From Suillus spraguei (lineage: Eukaryota > Basidiomycota > Agaricomycetes > Boletales > Suillaceae), in assembly GCA_016800925.1 (NCBI GenBank), contig JABCPU010000133.1:1-64000 (forward strand): 64,000 nucleotides of DNA, in the 5' to 3' direction. This document shows positions 30,513-42,217 of this stretch, in pieces. The notes below the pieces were generated by a model. The model was not told the origin of the DNA. It made no database searches and was given only the letters and a program-made list of their open reading frames with translations. How positions within the stretch are numbered: position 1 is the first letter of the stretch; each line of letters opens with the position of its first letter. The translations under genes were made by a program, and so were the position numbers.

Positions 30513-30895
30513 TAGTGATGTGCGGGCCCGGCTCAGCCTGAAAGCCCCAGCTTAGGCTCAGCTTTGGGGGGCTTGGGCTTTGCAAAACCTCAGGCTGAGC
30601 CATGAGCCCAAGCTGGGCCAAAGCCATGGCTCGGCTTTGGCTCAATGATGGCTTTCAAATGTAATATGTAATATAAGCATATTTGTAACTATACAGACTT
30701 ACAGTACTTAGTGACTATCCGCTGAACCAACATCAGACTCTGATATGTCATCCTCCTCATCCAAAATCAATGTGTCCCACTTTCAGCCGATTGCGCCACT
30801 TGCTAATTGTGATGCCTCCTTGCGAGAAAGCTCGTGCGCTCGAGACGGATGCTGCCATAATGGATAAATAGTCCCTTGTCAGTGAAGCCCAACAT
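30513..30895 (-). mobile_element. hAT transposon 3' remnant with C-terminal dimerisation segment
   Basis: 30513 begins tagtgatgtgcgggcccggc followed by GC-rich imperfect repeats of ggctcagc/gggctt, typical of hAT subterminal sequence. Further in, minus-strand coding at about 30770-30890 reads LTRDYLSIMAASVSSARAFS followed by QGGITISKWRNRLK, the conserved hAT C-terminal dimerisation motif (here ASVSSARAFSQGG). The remaining transposase is absent. Inserted in the KDZ element next to the oxygenase fragment. Confidence 0.7.
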
Positions 30896-31168
30896 GGCTC
30901 GAACATATGCAAATGACACGTGAAGGCACCAGAATGAGAGGAGTGGAGGTACAGGTGAGAGCAGACACAAGCAGATAAGCTCAGGCAAGTGAAAATGAGT
31001 GCAGGTGGGCCCAGACAACTTCAAATGAGTGCAGGCAGAGGTCACCAAGAACCGGAAGCACAGAGATACCCAAAAGCCGGAGACACAGGTATATTCTAAA
31101 AGGGATAATGTGCAGGTGCGCAGGAATAGTTCAGATATGAACTCAGATTGGATATGGACATGGATTGG

Positions 31169-32131
31169 TGTAACGAACATATTGGCGCTGGGCTTAAAAC
31201 CCCATATTTTGACACTCATCTCATGTCTACAGGAGATAACACTTGTCCATGGCCGTCTTACCCCTTTAGCAGTACCGGCTGCATCCCACGCTTACCGCAC
31301 ACCGTACCGACTGCCACACCTCGTTCCACATACCGATGTCCTTCCATGTCCTTGCCGCATCCGCATAGCTCCATTTGGTGCATAGTTTGTTTTCTGTTCG
31401 TTATCACTGATTCCACAGCAAGCCTTATTACATGTTGCCTCATGCTGCAGCGCCTCACGCTATGTTTACTTACGGCGGTTACTACACTCCAGCGCTACTG
31501 ATCTTGCCTAGAGTATTCCGAGTACATACAATTTAGGATATAAGCACCGCATACCCCGCACAATACAGTACCTGATTTTACACCATTGCACATACTATAG
31601 GTCAGGATTATTGTCTAGCTCTGGATCAACCCAGTAGTGGACATAGTCTTTAAAGTTTCCTTATCGCTCATTAATACATCACACTCGTTCTCCGTTACCG
31701 CTGGCACACCGCTGAACTCTTGACTGTTACTTTGATTGAACTTCTCACGCACCACTACTTTACCACTGAAAGTACTGCGGACTTCTTTACTGTTTTCTTG
31801 CACCGCTCGCAACCTTACCACTACTGCAGAGACCACCGCTCGACATTGCTTGCTCGACGCAACTGTTACTGACCATATCTTGACCGCGGTAGCACCACTA
31901 CACACGACGCTAGTTCCAGCGGTATCATTGCTGACTGCAGCAACTTACCACTGACCACGACGCTTGTTTTGCACATAAGTTAGACTCGAACTTGACCATA
32001 CTCATAGGCATCCCCCTTTAGGGTTGAACGCTCTTGTTCTTACAAGTGAAGCAGACTAGACGGAGCGCAAGACTAACATACTAGTTTAGGCAGTGGTTTA
32101 TCTACAACCCAAGCTAGGTTGTATCTTTACA
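31169..32131 (+). repeat. Probable solo LTR inside the KDZ element
   Basis: Starts tgtaac and ends tttaca; the 3' 125 bp match 25731-25854. CTACCGCT-rich throughout. No genes inside. Flanking five bases (attgg, gcagc) do not form a duplication, so the left border is uncertain. Confidence 0.55.
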
Positions 32132-32186
32132 GCAGCTATAGACCACAACATATTTGCCATTGTTTACACTCGCACAATGCCGGATG

Positions 32187-32402
32187 TGGTTGTGGAAACA
32201 ATCAATTGTTTCCACAACCACATGACATGTCGTGCGTACTGTGGCACAAGATCATATTTGCCATTGTTTACATTTGGACAATGCATGCATTGTCCGAATG
32301 ATGGCAAATATGATCCTTGTGCCACAGTATGTGTGATGCGTCACATGGTCGCATAAATCATGTGGTTGTGGAAACAATTGTTTGTTTACACAACCACATC
32401 AG
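32187..32402. repeat. Cluster of three palindromes
   Basis: First: atgtggttgtggaaacaat (32187-32225 region) faces its exact complement across 2 nt. Second: an imperfect ~95-bp palindrome around tgca|tgca near 32285 with arms starting tactgtggcacaag. Third: another atgtggttgtg...caaccacat pair ending near 32402. The string catatttgccattgtttaca occurs twice (near 32149 and 32252). Confidence 0.8.
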
Positions 32403-32504
32403 ACCTTGCCACAGTCATGTGACTGGTTCAATCGGCCAGCGCAGACTCTGCGCACTTCCTTTCTTGCTTCATTCTTCTTACCAAGTTTCTTTCTTTTTTA
32501 GACT

Positions 32505-34117
32505 ATGACTAAGAATACTGCCAAGAAGCGTGCTGCCGGTGGCGTTGCTAGGCGACTCAGTGGTCCTCTAGGATCACCGGCTGCCTCTCCTCCTCCAGCA
32601 AGCCCTGAAGGGGAGGTTGTGGTGGTGCAACCAGATGCCCACAGCTTGGTAAGTGATATATTGGCTTGTCTATCATTGCTAATGTTTGTCAGTGGTGTTT
32701 TATTTGCTGTGATGGCGCTGAGGGGGACGTTGTACTCTATGAGTGCAGCGCCTGCCCTTGGGTAATATGCAGCTGGTGCCTTGACGTACTGTCTGACTCT
32801 TGCGACTTCATCGCTCAACCAGACGTTCTTTTTTGGTCTCTTAGCTGTCATGCTGGGCACACCTTTAAGGCACCCATGCCTTACTATGTGAGTTGTTCTT
32901 TTTCTATTTAAAACAAACTAAACTAATGACTATAGGGTTTCTATAGAGAGGACCTGCTGGCTCTGCAGGCTTTCCTACACCTGAACGGCAGGTTTGAGAC
33001 TGGATCCTGTGTGGTATTGGCTGCTGCGCCCATTGCTGTCATCCACTTCATTGTGGGTGGCAGTAACGAGGTCGTGACACCTGTGCCTCTGCTCTTGCAC
33101 TATCTGGTGCATTACATCCCCGACAGGGGGTACATTTACCTCAAGGTTGCATTCGATGTCACCATGCACAAGAGCATCTGCAGATACACGCGTGCCCAGG
33201 ACGCCTGCATCATCCAGCTCAAGTCTCACCTCGTGCACAATGGATGCATCTTGACCTTCTTCTCTGATCACTCTGAGGAAGATAGCAGGTGGCTTTTTGC
33301 TGGGAAATATAAGGGTAAATTTGTGGCCATGAGTGTCTCTCAGGTAAAGTCTCTATCATTTCACATTTTTCTTGACTTATGTGATGTTTAGGTACTATCT
33401 ACTGTCCTAGAGCTCTATTGTGGGATCCTCAGGGGTGCCACCATGATATTCCTAGTGTGCGGCTCTGTTGTGGCCTACGATGATGCCTTTAGCAAGCTCC
33501 AGGAAGCCCTACTCAAATATTCTGTGGTATCCACTATCATCTTCACCGCCAAACATTTTCAACCCCTGGTTGCCACCAACTTTTTGCTTGCTCTAGCAGA
33601 GCAAGTAGTTATTGAGCAGCTCAACATCTGTATGGTGTTCCCCAGTCTTCTCTCCCTCTCTAGTCACCTTGGACAGCACACTGATGTCATTTTGATGACA
33701 AGGGATGCCATTGACAGTATGCCCAAGCTCCTTGTCACCAAGTTTGCGCGTGCCTACCCACAGACTCAACCTTGGGGTATCCCAGTCCCTTCACAGTGCC
33801 CTCTCTGCGGGTCCACTAACAGTTGGTCCCAGAAGGTTGCGGTCAAGGCATCCTACAAGTCTCTGGACCCTGATGTTCCAGGAGAGGCTCCAGTGGGCAG
33901 GTACCTATATTCCTGCACTTATCCTGAGTATGGTAAGGCTCAGCGCAAGCCTTGCCACAAGTTTCACATTGAAAAACCACCCGGTTCCATTCTTAACGCT
34001 GCCAAGACAAGTTCATCTGCATGGTTCCAGTCCCCTTCTACAACTTTTCCACCACTACTTTTTTTTAAAAAAAGTGTCCTAGAAGTATGGATGAGGGAGT
34101 TTCTGCTCAGAGGATGA
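32505..34117 (+). CDS. PHD-like zinc-finger protein, four exons, intact KDZ passenger
   Basis: Exons 32505-32648, 32693-32887, 32936-33343 and 33392-34117 splice in frame with GT/AG borders to give about 490 residues. A basic N-terminus with PASPPPASPEG is followed by a zinc-finger at about residues 49-110: CFICCDGAEGDVVLYECSAC, CSWC and CHAGH, PHD-like spacing, ending MPYYGF across the intron. A large domain follows (YLVHYIPDRGYIYLKVAFDV, FLVCGSVVAYDDAFSKLQEAL, PWGIPVPSQCPLCGSTNSW), the last with a further CxxC. From memory this is an agaricomycete multi-copy family of unknown function, often near transposons. No stop or frameshift, unlike the neighbouring genes. Confidence 0.65.
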
Positions 34118-34223
34118 GGATCTGATTTATCTTACAAATAGTTAGTTTGGTATATGTTTGTTTGGGAAGTTTCTGCTAAGAGGATGAGGGTCTGATTTGT
34201 CTCACAAATAGTTAGTTTGGTAT
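34099..34223. repeat. Direct repeat, 55 bp, two copies 70 bp apart
   Basis: gtttctgct(c/a)agaggatgag begins copies at 34099 and 34169; each ends atagttagtttggtat. The first overlaps the last codons of the zinc-finger gene, the second lies in its 3' untranslated region. Confidence 0.8.
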
Positions 34224-34369
34224 TGCAATAATTCAACTTGATTTAGTGCACTTATGCTATGTTCTGAGGGAATGGTGACATCCAGTTCTGGCATCACTCT
34301 AGCAACCAGGTTGCTTCCATCTGTATTCTTATCTACCAAGCCTTAAGTTAGACTATCATTATCTTGGAT

Positions 34370-34567
34370 GAGAACAAGGTCAAGGATATGTGCAATGTAG
34401 CCAAGAGTCGGCTGCTTGACAACTCCAACATAAAATTCACAATCACAATCATGTGACTCTGATCAACGTGTTGATCAGAGTCACATGATTGTGATTGTGA
34501 ATTTTATGTTGGAGTTGTCAAGCAGCCGACTCTTGGCTACATTGCACATATCCTTGACCTTGTTCTC
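34370..34567. repeat. Perfect palindrome, 98-bp arms, 2-nt centre
   Basis: 34370-34467 is the exact reverse complement of 34470-34567; centre gt at 34468-34469 within gatcaacgtgttgatc. I checked every base of both arms. Confidence 0.95.
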
Positions 34568-35650
34568 CTGTCTTACTCTAATTACTAAACTCATCATGTC
34601 TGGATGGCACATATCTTTTGAGGGCATACTTGCTCTCCATCAGGGCAACTTTGTGGCTGCATCTCAGGAAACGCGTCGAGGTATTCTGAGGACAGTCCGG
34701 TGTAGCGAGAAAAGTCACGCTGACCGTCAAAACTTCATTTTCGACAAGCGTCTCATTACTGTCTGTGGCGGCAACCAAAGAATTACCCTTATAGCAAGGA
34801 AATTGCCTTTTCACTCCGCTAAGGCGGAATCGTTCTTCTCCCATGAACCCTTACTGGATCCTCGCGCTGATGCCCTCATGTCCCATCCAATTCTAGAATC
34901 CATTGGTGCATAGTTACTTCGCTTCCACCGTTACTAAACCTACAGCAGGATTTACCTTACATCTCAAGGGGCCGCTGCACACTGTGCACCTCTTTATTAA
35001 ATACCCTGTTTATTTTCCTTCTCGCTACCGGACTCACATAATCATCTCATATGCACTCACCTATGTTAAAAAGGACTCAACATACATACCGTTACTTTTA
35101 CTTCCCGTTACATCCCTTCACTAGGACTTAGTATCTGAAATGCTCGCTAGTCGCAATCTATTTGCCTTTGAACTTTTCTCCGTTCAAACTTCGCTCATTG
35201 ATTTAACTGCCAGTGACTTTACCGCTCGAAGTACTGCGCAACTTTCGACTTCACTACTCGTAACTGGACCATGGCCAGTGATCTCACTGGGTTGTTCTCT
35301 CTCTCACCTGCGTTCTTGCTCATATGGAGTTGCCGCTACCACTACCGCACCGCCAGTAGTAATAACATTTTCGTCTCGTTCAAGTAACTTTGTTCTTGCT
35401 CTCGCTAGCTAACCGTTGCAGCTATCCCTACCACGCGTGTACCGCTGACATCATGCTAGTACCACCAATATACCGCTAACCTCGGAAGTCGGAATTCTCA
35501 TTGCCTTATTAGTACTTCATTGTTTCCTTTGCACTAACTTAGAAGGAATTGCTTCTATTTGCGGTCCTCTTGGGTCAAACATCTCACTCACACCTTCAGT
35601 AGGATTATCGCTGCGCTTATACTTAGGCCAGCACTAGTTTCTTTGTTTCA
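34568..35650. other. Unassigned, LTR-like CTACCGCT-rich sequence with an open frame
   Basis: A plus-strand frame through 34597-34913 contains SGWHISFEGILALHQGNF and SHPILESIGA; no family recognised. From about 34920 the composition resembles the LTR sequences at 24 kb and 31 kb. Probably a further LTR fragment inside the KDZ element. Confidence 0.3.
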
Positions 35651-35669
35651 CCGGGATTATATCATTGCC

Positions 35670-37790
35670 AAAAACAAGTCACAGGATGAATCAATTGAGT
35701 TGCCAAAGGCATTGAAAAGGTGTGGTCAAATTGTGGTATATTTAATAACTAATTTCACAGTAATACAAAGACTATCAGGCGTTACTACCACCAATTTTTA
35801 ACTGATGAAGATGACTTACGGGCAGAAGAAGAGCTTTTGCAAGATGAGCCAGAGGATGGGACATCTAGTTTGTCTCCTGAGGAGAGGGAGGCAGCCACTC
35901 ATTCTAAGGATGCAGCCTTCTATAAGAAGGAAGTTAGTGACTGGGATGTTGTGCAGAAGCTATTTAAAAAGGAGATTGACGAGTATGATAAGGAGGAGCA
36001 AGGGAAGTTAGGGGTAAAGAATGAAATCAAGTATAGAACTGGTCATGCTAGAGATTGGTTCAAAAACATGACCCCTGCACAACGGAAGGAGGTTGAGAAT
36101 GCAAGGGAAAAGTGGAACAAGGAAGGTGCTCCTCTGGAATCACAGACAATGTGAGTGTTTGAAATGACTATTCAGGTTCTTCTATTAACTATCTTGGCAG
36201 GTATCAAAAGAGGCACCTCAAAAAAATTCTCAAGGACTTTACTGAACAAATGCATCATACTATGGGATGTCAGGTTATGATCATAGCCAGTCATAAGAAA
36301 ACTGCAGACCAGACTCTAAATGTCATTGTGTGAGTGTATTTTTAGCACTTTGGTCTTATGGGATAGTGATGGTTTGCTATCATAATCTAGTCATGAGTCC
36401 AAGCTGGTCAACAGTAAAAAACCCTTTACTCAGAGTTCACGAGGGAATAAGAAATGAATGTCTAAGGGTTTTAAAAATTTTGCAGAATGGTCAAAGTTGG
36501 AATTCTGTGAGTGTCTATTGTTTTAAAATTTTCACTGCAACTAAGGAACATTCAGACCTGGAGGAAAATGACGATGACTCAAATGACAAAATGGAAGATG
36601 ATGGCAAAGCTAGCTTACCCTCTCATATGAGGGCCGAAAATATCAATCACCTGTGGGCTCATTGGGAGGCTAGGATGGCGGCAAAGAAGAAGCTGGTGAT
36701 TTCCAATGCAGCTAAAATCAGTGATATGAGTAAGCAGCGACTTAAGAATGCAGTTCCCCACCAGCAGAAAACTAACAAGATGTATGTAGAAATCGAGCCA
36801 GTCACCACTTCTAGCTCCAAAGGGGCAGCCAGCACCAATCCAACACATCATACCACTAGGCCAGCTAAGGATGGCTCCTCAGAAAGCGAGTTGGCTGGAG
36901 CATCATCTACATATGGAACATAGGGCAAACCTGGCTGAAAGTGATTCCTCTGAAGATGAGTCAGCTGCAGCAGCCTCCATGGGACGTAGGACTACCACGG
37001 CCGCCCAACCTTCCAGTGCTCAGCAGGGTGCTCCTGCAACAGTGCTCATGAAGAATCAAATCCAGTTCTTAAAGTCCCTCAGCAGCAATGATCAACACCT
37101 GCATTTAGTTGAGGGCACCAGAGACTTAAAAAAGGTATGGTGTCAATTGACCAAGTCATACTTCATACTGACTGAGCCCAGGAACCAAGTTTGAGCCAGC
37201 AAAAGGAATGGCCTGCCTGGGCAACTTGATCCTGGGAAGTGTCTTACCTTCCAAATGACTTGCACTGCGTAGATGGTGAGGTGCAGAAGTTCTTGGCAAC
37301 AGCTACCTCTGCCAAAATCATTGGCTTGCCATCTGGAATGCGAGTTGCACTAGGTCTTGGATTGCTGCTCAGGGAGTGTAAGCGCATCATCAAGTATGAG
37401 GAAGATGAGGTCACCTTGGAGACTCCCACTTATGTTAGAGACTCGATCTTGGATATCAAGATGCTTGACCTAGTCATAGAGGCGGTTGAGAAGGTTAGAG
37501 GTGGGCTTATGCATCTACTGAAGTCAAAGGACATTCAGCAGGAACCTGCTATCCTTGATAAGGTTGCTCATGGAGATGGACTTGGAGCTAAAGACGGTGC
37601 TGATGACAGTCCAGAGGACAGTGACAAGGATGAGGGTGAGAATGAGGACAAGGAGGAAGCAGTGGTAGAGGTGAAAGGGAAGAAAAGAATGAAGTCTGGT
37701 GGTTCTAGAAAGCCATCCAAGAAGGCCAAGGGTGATGTCTGTCACTCCTCTAGAACTAGGCAACCTACTGAGAAAGCCATGAAGCTTTAG
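35670..37790 (+). pseudogene. Second KDZ passenger gene: agaricomycete hypothetical protein, interrupted
   Basis: Exon-like blocks: YYHQFLTDEDDLRAEEELL to RTGHARDWFKNMTPAQRKEV (35818-36150), then YQKRHLKKILKDFTEQMHH (36201-36330), then HESKLVNSKKPFTQSSRG with a TGA where related proteins have Trp, NFAEWSKLEF, an acidic linker (36556-36923), NLAESDSSEDESAAAAS (36925-37130), and a long C-terminal block (37239-37790) ending in a Lys-rich, nuclear-targeting-like tail. From memory the first blocks match a common function-unknown mushroom family. At least one stop makes this copy doubtful. Function unknown. Confidence 0.45.
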
Positions 37791-37804
37791 CACTTTGTCA
37801 CATT

Positions 37805-38340
37805 GCTCATAGTATATTGCTCACATCTATGTCTTGTTGCTTATATCAATGTACATAGATATTATGATATTTTTCTCCATCTGACTCAAGATACTGGACA
37901 GTCAGTTGAGATCTGGCCAGCACTGGTTCTACAGGTCAGCTACCTTCCATTTGAGATCTGGCCAGCACATGCTCTACAGCTCTGGCTGGTCAGCTTCTAC
38001 AAGCCAGCTGCCTCCCATTTGAGATCTGGCCAGCACATGCTCTACAGCTCTGGCTGGTCAGCTTCTACCAGCCAGCTGCCTCCCATTTGAGATCTGGCCA
38101 GCACATGCTCTACAGCTCTGGCTGGTCAGCTTCTGCGATGCCTCTGGCTTGTCAAATTCTATTGGCCAGCTACCTCTCATTTGAGATCTGGCCAGCACTG
38201 GTCCTACATGTCTGGCACATCTGGTACTTTAGTGGACTGGGATAAGCCTCTACGTGCTGGCCAGTACCACATCTACATAAATTTAGTACAGCTGGCCAGC
38301 CCCTGGCTGCACATGTTCTACGGCCTTTTGGCCTGTCCAG
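37805..38340. repeat. Right terminal inverted repeat of the KDZ element with ~72-bp tandem units
   Basis: Contains three to four successive copies of a unit with catttgagatctggccagca and ctctggctggtcagcttct; outer part is the complement of 25855-26230. Confidence 0.85.
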
Positions 38341-38341
38341 G

Positions 38342-38754
38342 GTACATCAGGAAATCATGAGTTTACCTATTCCTTACTTATTTCAAACTTTTCCCACTTA
38401 TTTCAGATGGACCTACTTTTTTCTGAAATTTGACAACTGCTTCAAAATTGAGTATTCCAATATGTTTGTTGGCCTGAGAGACAAGTTTCATTGCATAGAC
38501 CAACAATTAGTGACTAGTATGAAGCTTGAGTGACACATTAATGCTGATGATTTTATTTCTCAAATATTCTCTTGAGGTACTATTTTGCAAATTAAGAGTC
38601 CAATAATTTATAGCACACATTTATAATGATGGCTAACAGATCCTGATAGTTCAGTTGGGACAGTGGTAATTTAAGAAAATAAGTAGATCCATTTATAAGT
38701 GGGAAAAGTTTGAAATAAGTAAGGAATAGGTAAACTCATGATTTCCTGATGTAC
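38342..38754. mobile_element. 413-bp inverted-repeat element (MITE)
   Basis: Starts gtacatcaggaaatcatgag and ends with its complement; the arms match for about 70 bp (through ttcaaacttttcccactta) with few differences. AT-rich centre without coding. It abuts the KDZ right end directly; no clear target duplication. Confidence 0.85.
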
Positions 38755-40169
38755 AGTTCTACGTGGGGTTTTGACTGAACTATGTGCACTAATTTCCTAT
38801 TTCAATTCAATCGATATTATAACATCTATCTGGCGTAGGTTTAATAATCGAGCTATGGTGCCCGTCTTCACAAAGACATGCATTTGCCAAGCAAGTTGGT
38901 ATCTAAACGCCAGCGTACAGCTGTGGGTGAACGCCGCAGCTCGGTTTGCAAGCCTCATGGTATCGCCCTGATTCTTCGAATCTCCAACTTCGGCTCCCCT
39001 CAACCCTTCTATGCACGCTGAGATTCTAGGTACAAACTTTGGCTTTCATTGAAAATACCAGCAGAGCAGTTGATGATGTTTGTCCATCGGTAAGATTTTG
39101 GTTGTCTAGAAACTTAAACTTCACAATTGTAGAGCGCAGCTGACAGTGTATCCGATCTGGTGGTCATCTGGTATGTCAAACTCTTCGCCAGTAAAATTTC
39201 AGCACGGGCCCCACATCTAATAGCCCTTCTAAGACTCCTGGGTCCTCAGATACATTCTTCTCACCAATATCTATTCTACGCCGGAAAATCTCTGGATAGT
39301 GGACAAGTTGTATTTGCGGACCTCGCAAGGATTGCCATGATTAGATACACTTTCATTCATGTCCAGTCTCTGTCCATTGAGAAGACGTGAATCATGATGT
39401 CCTTGTGCGAAGCGTGTTTCCACTAGTCCGCCGCTCCCATCAACCGTTTCAGATGTGCACTTTTCATTGAGGATGAGGCCATTTGGAGATACTTTGTGGT
39501 ATAAATTTTATAAATACTGGTGTATTATGTTGGAACCGGGTGTCGGCCATTCGCACTATAACTTCCCATCATTCAACAGCGTTAACGCTGAACTTCCGAC
39601 AGCGATTAATATGCCCCATCCACAACAACAAAACCAACATTGTAGAGATACTTTACACTCTGTTCAGCCCAGTATATTGGCTGTATCTTAATAAGCAAGG
39701 TCGTCTCGAGGAGCTGTTCACTCAACCTCAAGATTTAAGACAATGAAGGCTTACTGTGACTGTTTCGCATCATACCGATAACGTTCTGTGTGGTAATTCT
39801 CTTGCTGTCGCCGATAAATCATGGCGTGTGCAGGAACCACTGCCCGGTGCTCGTAACTGCTTACTGGAGCAGAATGTCGTCCGTTCCTGCTGTTGATGCT
39901 GGATCTGATCTGGATTGTATTCACTGCCATTATTATGATTATGATAGTAGTCCGTTGCTGCAGTGATGGAGTTGTTAACGAGTTGATAGATCATGCACGA
40001 GCCAGACACGTCTGGCCTTGGAACTAATTTATACGGGAATGAAACGCGTAAAAACTAAACCACTCGAACTGCCAAATTCGGCTCCAAGTGAACGCGAACT
40101 GAATAAATTGACATAAGTAGATGTAAACAGTGAAAATGTCCTTGATATGTAGTACTGGTTTGGCCTGAT
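38755..40169. other. No confident gene
   Basis: Short open stretches exist on both strands, e.g. minus-strand EIFRRRIDIGEKNVSEDPG near 39270, but no family was recognised and no splice structure holds. May be the remains of a gene or long intergenic sequence. Confidence 0.35.
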
Positions 40170-42217
40170 TCATAACATCACGGGACCAGCGCTGCTGGCG
40201 TTGCGGGAGTTATTGTAAGGATATGGAGCTAGCCTTATTCTTTCACCGATGAGTGACCTATTGCCATCTGTCACTGACCTGCTGTCGATCCTAAACGCCT
40301 GTGCGAAATCCACTCACTGACTCGAATGAGTTGACGGGGTGCCACGGGTGCAGTCAAAGAAGAACTTCAATGAGCTCCCTATCTCTGTGACAAAATCCCC
40401 TAGTAGTGTGTTAGGTAATAGTTTAGGAAGACATAAAGCGCCTACAGTAATTGACGCTATGGAGATATCAGCAATTAAAACACCCATTCATCATGAAATA
40501 TAGGCATACCTGTCCCATAATGGACGCCATATGCTTGTCTTCCTGCCTCCTGCCACCTTGTATTCATTGACTGTGTATGCCCACGTCATCAATAACGAGA
40601 AGAAAACCATCTGTGGCGTGGTTAGTCGGCACGAGGTTTCCTCATTGTATTCACGAGGCGGTGGCTAACCTCAATGCAAGTGGCCAGCGCATTAAGACCG
40701 TCTGCAATATTGGTCGCCGTCCAGTATTCGGTGGCTTCGGCGTTCATGTTAGCGTCGGCTGGATTAGGGATATGGAAGAACACACCTTTGATAACGCGGC
40801 CTTCAAGTGCGTCAAACTGCAAATGGTTCAGGCGTAAAGTAGGTGAAAACTACAAAGGCAGGAAGACCTCACCACAAAGCACTGATAAAAAGTGAACATC
40901 ACGATGAGCTTGATGGAGAGAAATTTAGCCAGTGGTCGTCGCCCAACCAGTTCCTCCTTGGTCAGTCCGTAAAACAGGAAAAGACCATAGAGTGCCACAC
41001 TATTCGCGCGACAATGTGTTACGGATCAGATCTCTATCGCATCGTGGGTTGTCCATACCTGATGCTGGCGAAATCAACGGCCTCGAGATAGACATTGGCA
41101 AAATGTATGCTGTAAGGGCCAGACTCGCAAAGTACGTTGTATATTTGACAGACGATCCCAGCGATAGATGTGGCTGCTGTAACGTGAGATGTCCATCTCT
41201 GTGTGGGCTGGTTCGGTTCTCACCTGGTCGGAAGATAACGTATTGTAAAACTGACCACTACACATATAATGGGTATTTGTCAAAGCACTCGGTGGCCAGC
41301 TTACCTTGACGGTATACATGAGATGAGGCTGAAGAAGTGTGTGAGCGAAAGCCTCCTAGGGCATAAACGACAGCATACCTTTGCTGGCTCATATCTCCAA
41401 CAGCAGAACTATGGGCGAGATTAATATGTAGTTGTATAGAATGTCAAGTAAAATACGCACAGGGATTGGTAAGGGTCTTTTATCCTTTCGTTCAATTGCC
41501 CTTGTGGCATCGCCACCTGCGGCCGTGGCTGCTACGAATTGAATCAGAAGGAGTCTGTCGTAGGGATAACAAGTAAGCAAGGCGTCTATGTTATCAAAAA
41601 TAAACCACAAACAGGAATGCGCTCAAGGTGATAGCCTGGTTAAATGCTTGTGAGACGATGGATAAAGATGGTGTACACCGTAATCAATTACCTCGTATAC
41701 TAAAAGGATGAGGGCTCAATTCAGCATACGACGGCACTGTCACGACAACTTACTGGATTCAATGAGTGAGTAGTATGTGTAACTCCGGAAGTGTCTGTAG
41801 GAAAAGAATGAAATAACGGCATATACTGGTGGCATGTATAGAATTCGCAGACTGAAATCAGGACGAGACATGAAGAAATGAACTGAAGGAAGAAGTGACA
41901 CACGCACATTTGACGCTGCTCGTTGGGTTTGGTATAATTTCTGATGTAATGAATTGGAATCGAAAGATACTTTCAACATTCATGGCGCCTTACCGACAAT
42001 GCCGCAAGACTGGAACCATTGAAATAAGAATTGTCTGCGTGGCCCGTGGGTTAATGGTAAATCATTTATGAACCAGTGAGGATGAACATACTAGCAGAGC
42101 ACATCCTCCCGCAACCGTCCATCCTATTCGATGTTCATCCCAGTTCAAATTCCCAGGGCTCCAGAAGCTGGATTGGTCTACGCCTGCGGTGTTATCAGGC
42201 GGGCAAGTCGGCACCAT
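40170..42217 (-). CDS. DUF300 / TMEM184-OST-alpha family multi-pass membrane protein, about a dozen exons
   Basis: ATG at 42217 starts MVPTCPPDNTAGVDQSSFW; stop TGA at 40170-40172 after GPVML. Short introns with GT/AG borders join blocks that read as one family member: HRIGWTVAGGCALL, ILISMVPVLRHCRNY, RILYMPPVYAVISFFSY, FVAATAAGGDATRAIERKD, FCCWRYEPAK and PHLMYTVK, WSVLQYVIFRP, VTAATSIAGIVCQIYNV, HFANVYLEAVDF, VALYGLFLFYGLTKEELVG, AKFLSIKLIVMFTFYQ, ALEGRVIKG, EYWTATNIADGLNALATCI and MVFFSLLMTWAY. Several are hydrophobic spans of the seven-helix OST-alpha/TMEM184 fold. Fungal members are predicted organelle or vacuolar membrane proteins; transport role is inferred. Appears intact. A true host gene. 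Confidence 0.85.

Larger units (their letters stand above)
25855..38340 (-). mobile_element. 12.5-kb KDZ DNA transposon with long terminal inverted repeats and passenger genes
   Basis: Left end CTGGACAGGCCAA at 25855 and right end TTGGCCTGTCCAG at 38340 begin inverted repeats of about 370 and 530 bp that stay closely similar, including degenerate GCTGGCCAGATCTCAAATG blocks. The right repeat has extra copies of a ~72-bp internal unit, explaining the length difference. Between them lie a KDZ transposase gene, an oxygenase fragment and two further genes, plus hAT and LTR insertions. No target duplication was recognised: the left neighbour is an LTR end and the right neighbour a 413-bp inverted-repeat element. 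Confidence 0.8.

Noticed and set aside
32119..32356. Cys/His-rich open frames across the palindromes
   Set aside because: Overlapping frames in the palindromic cluster with no start context or homology; composition effect of the inverted repeats.
25847..38348. 8-bp target duplication of the KDZ element
   Set aside because: tctttaca on the left and ggtacatc (or agttctac beyond the MITE) on the right do not match.
42020..42070. tRNA-like segment (ggcccgtgggttaatggtaaatc)
   Set aside because: No cloverleaf could be drawn, and the stretch is an intron of the DUF300 gene with good borders.
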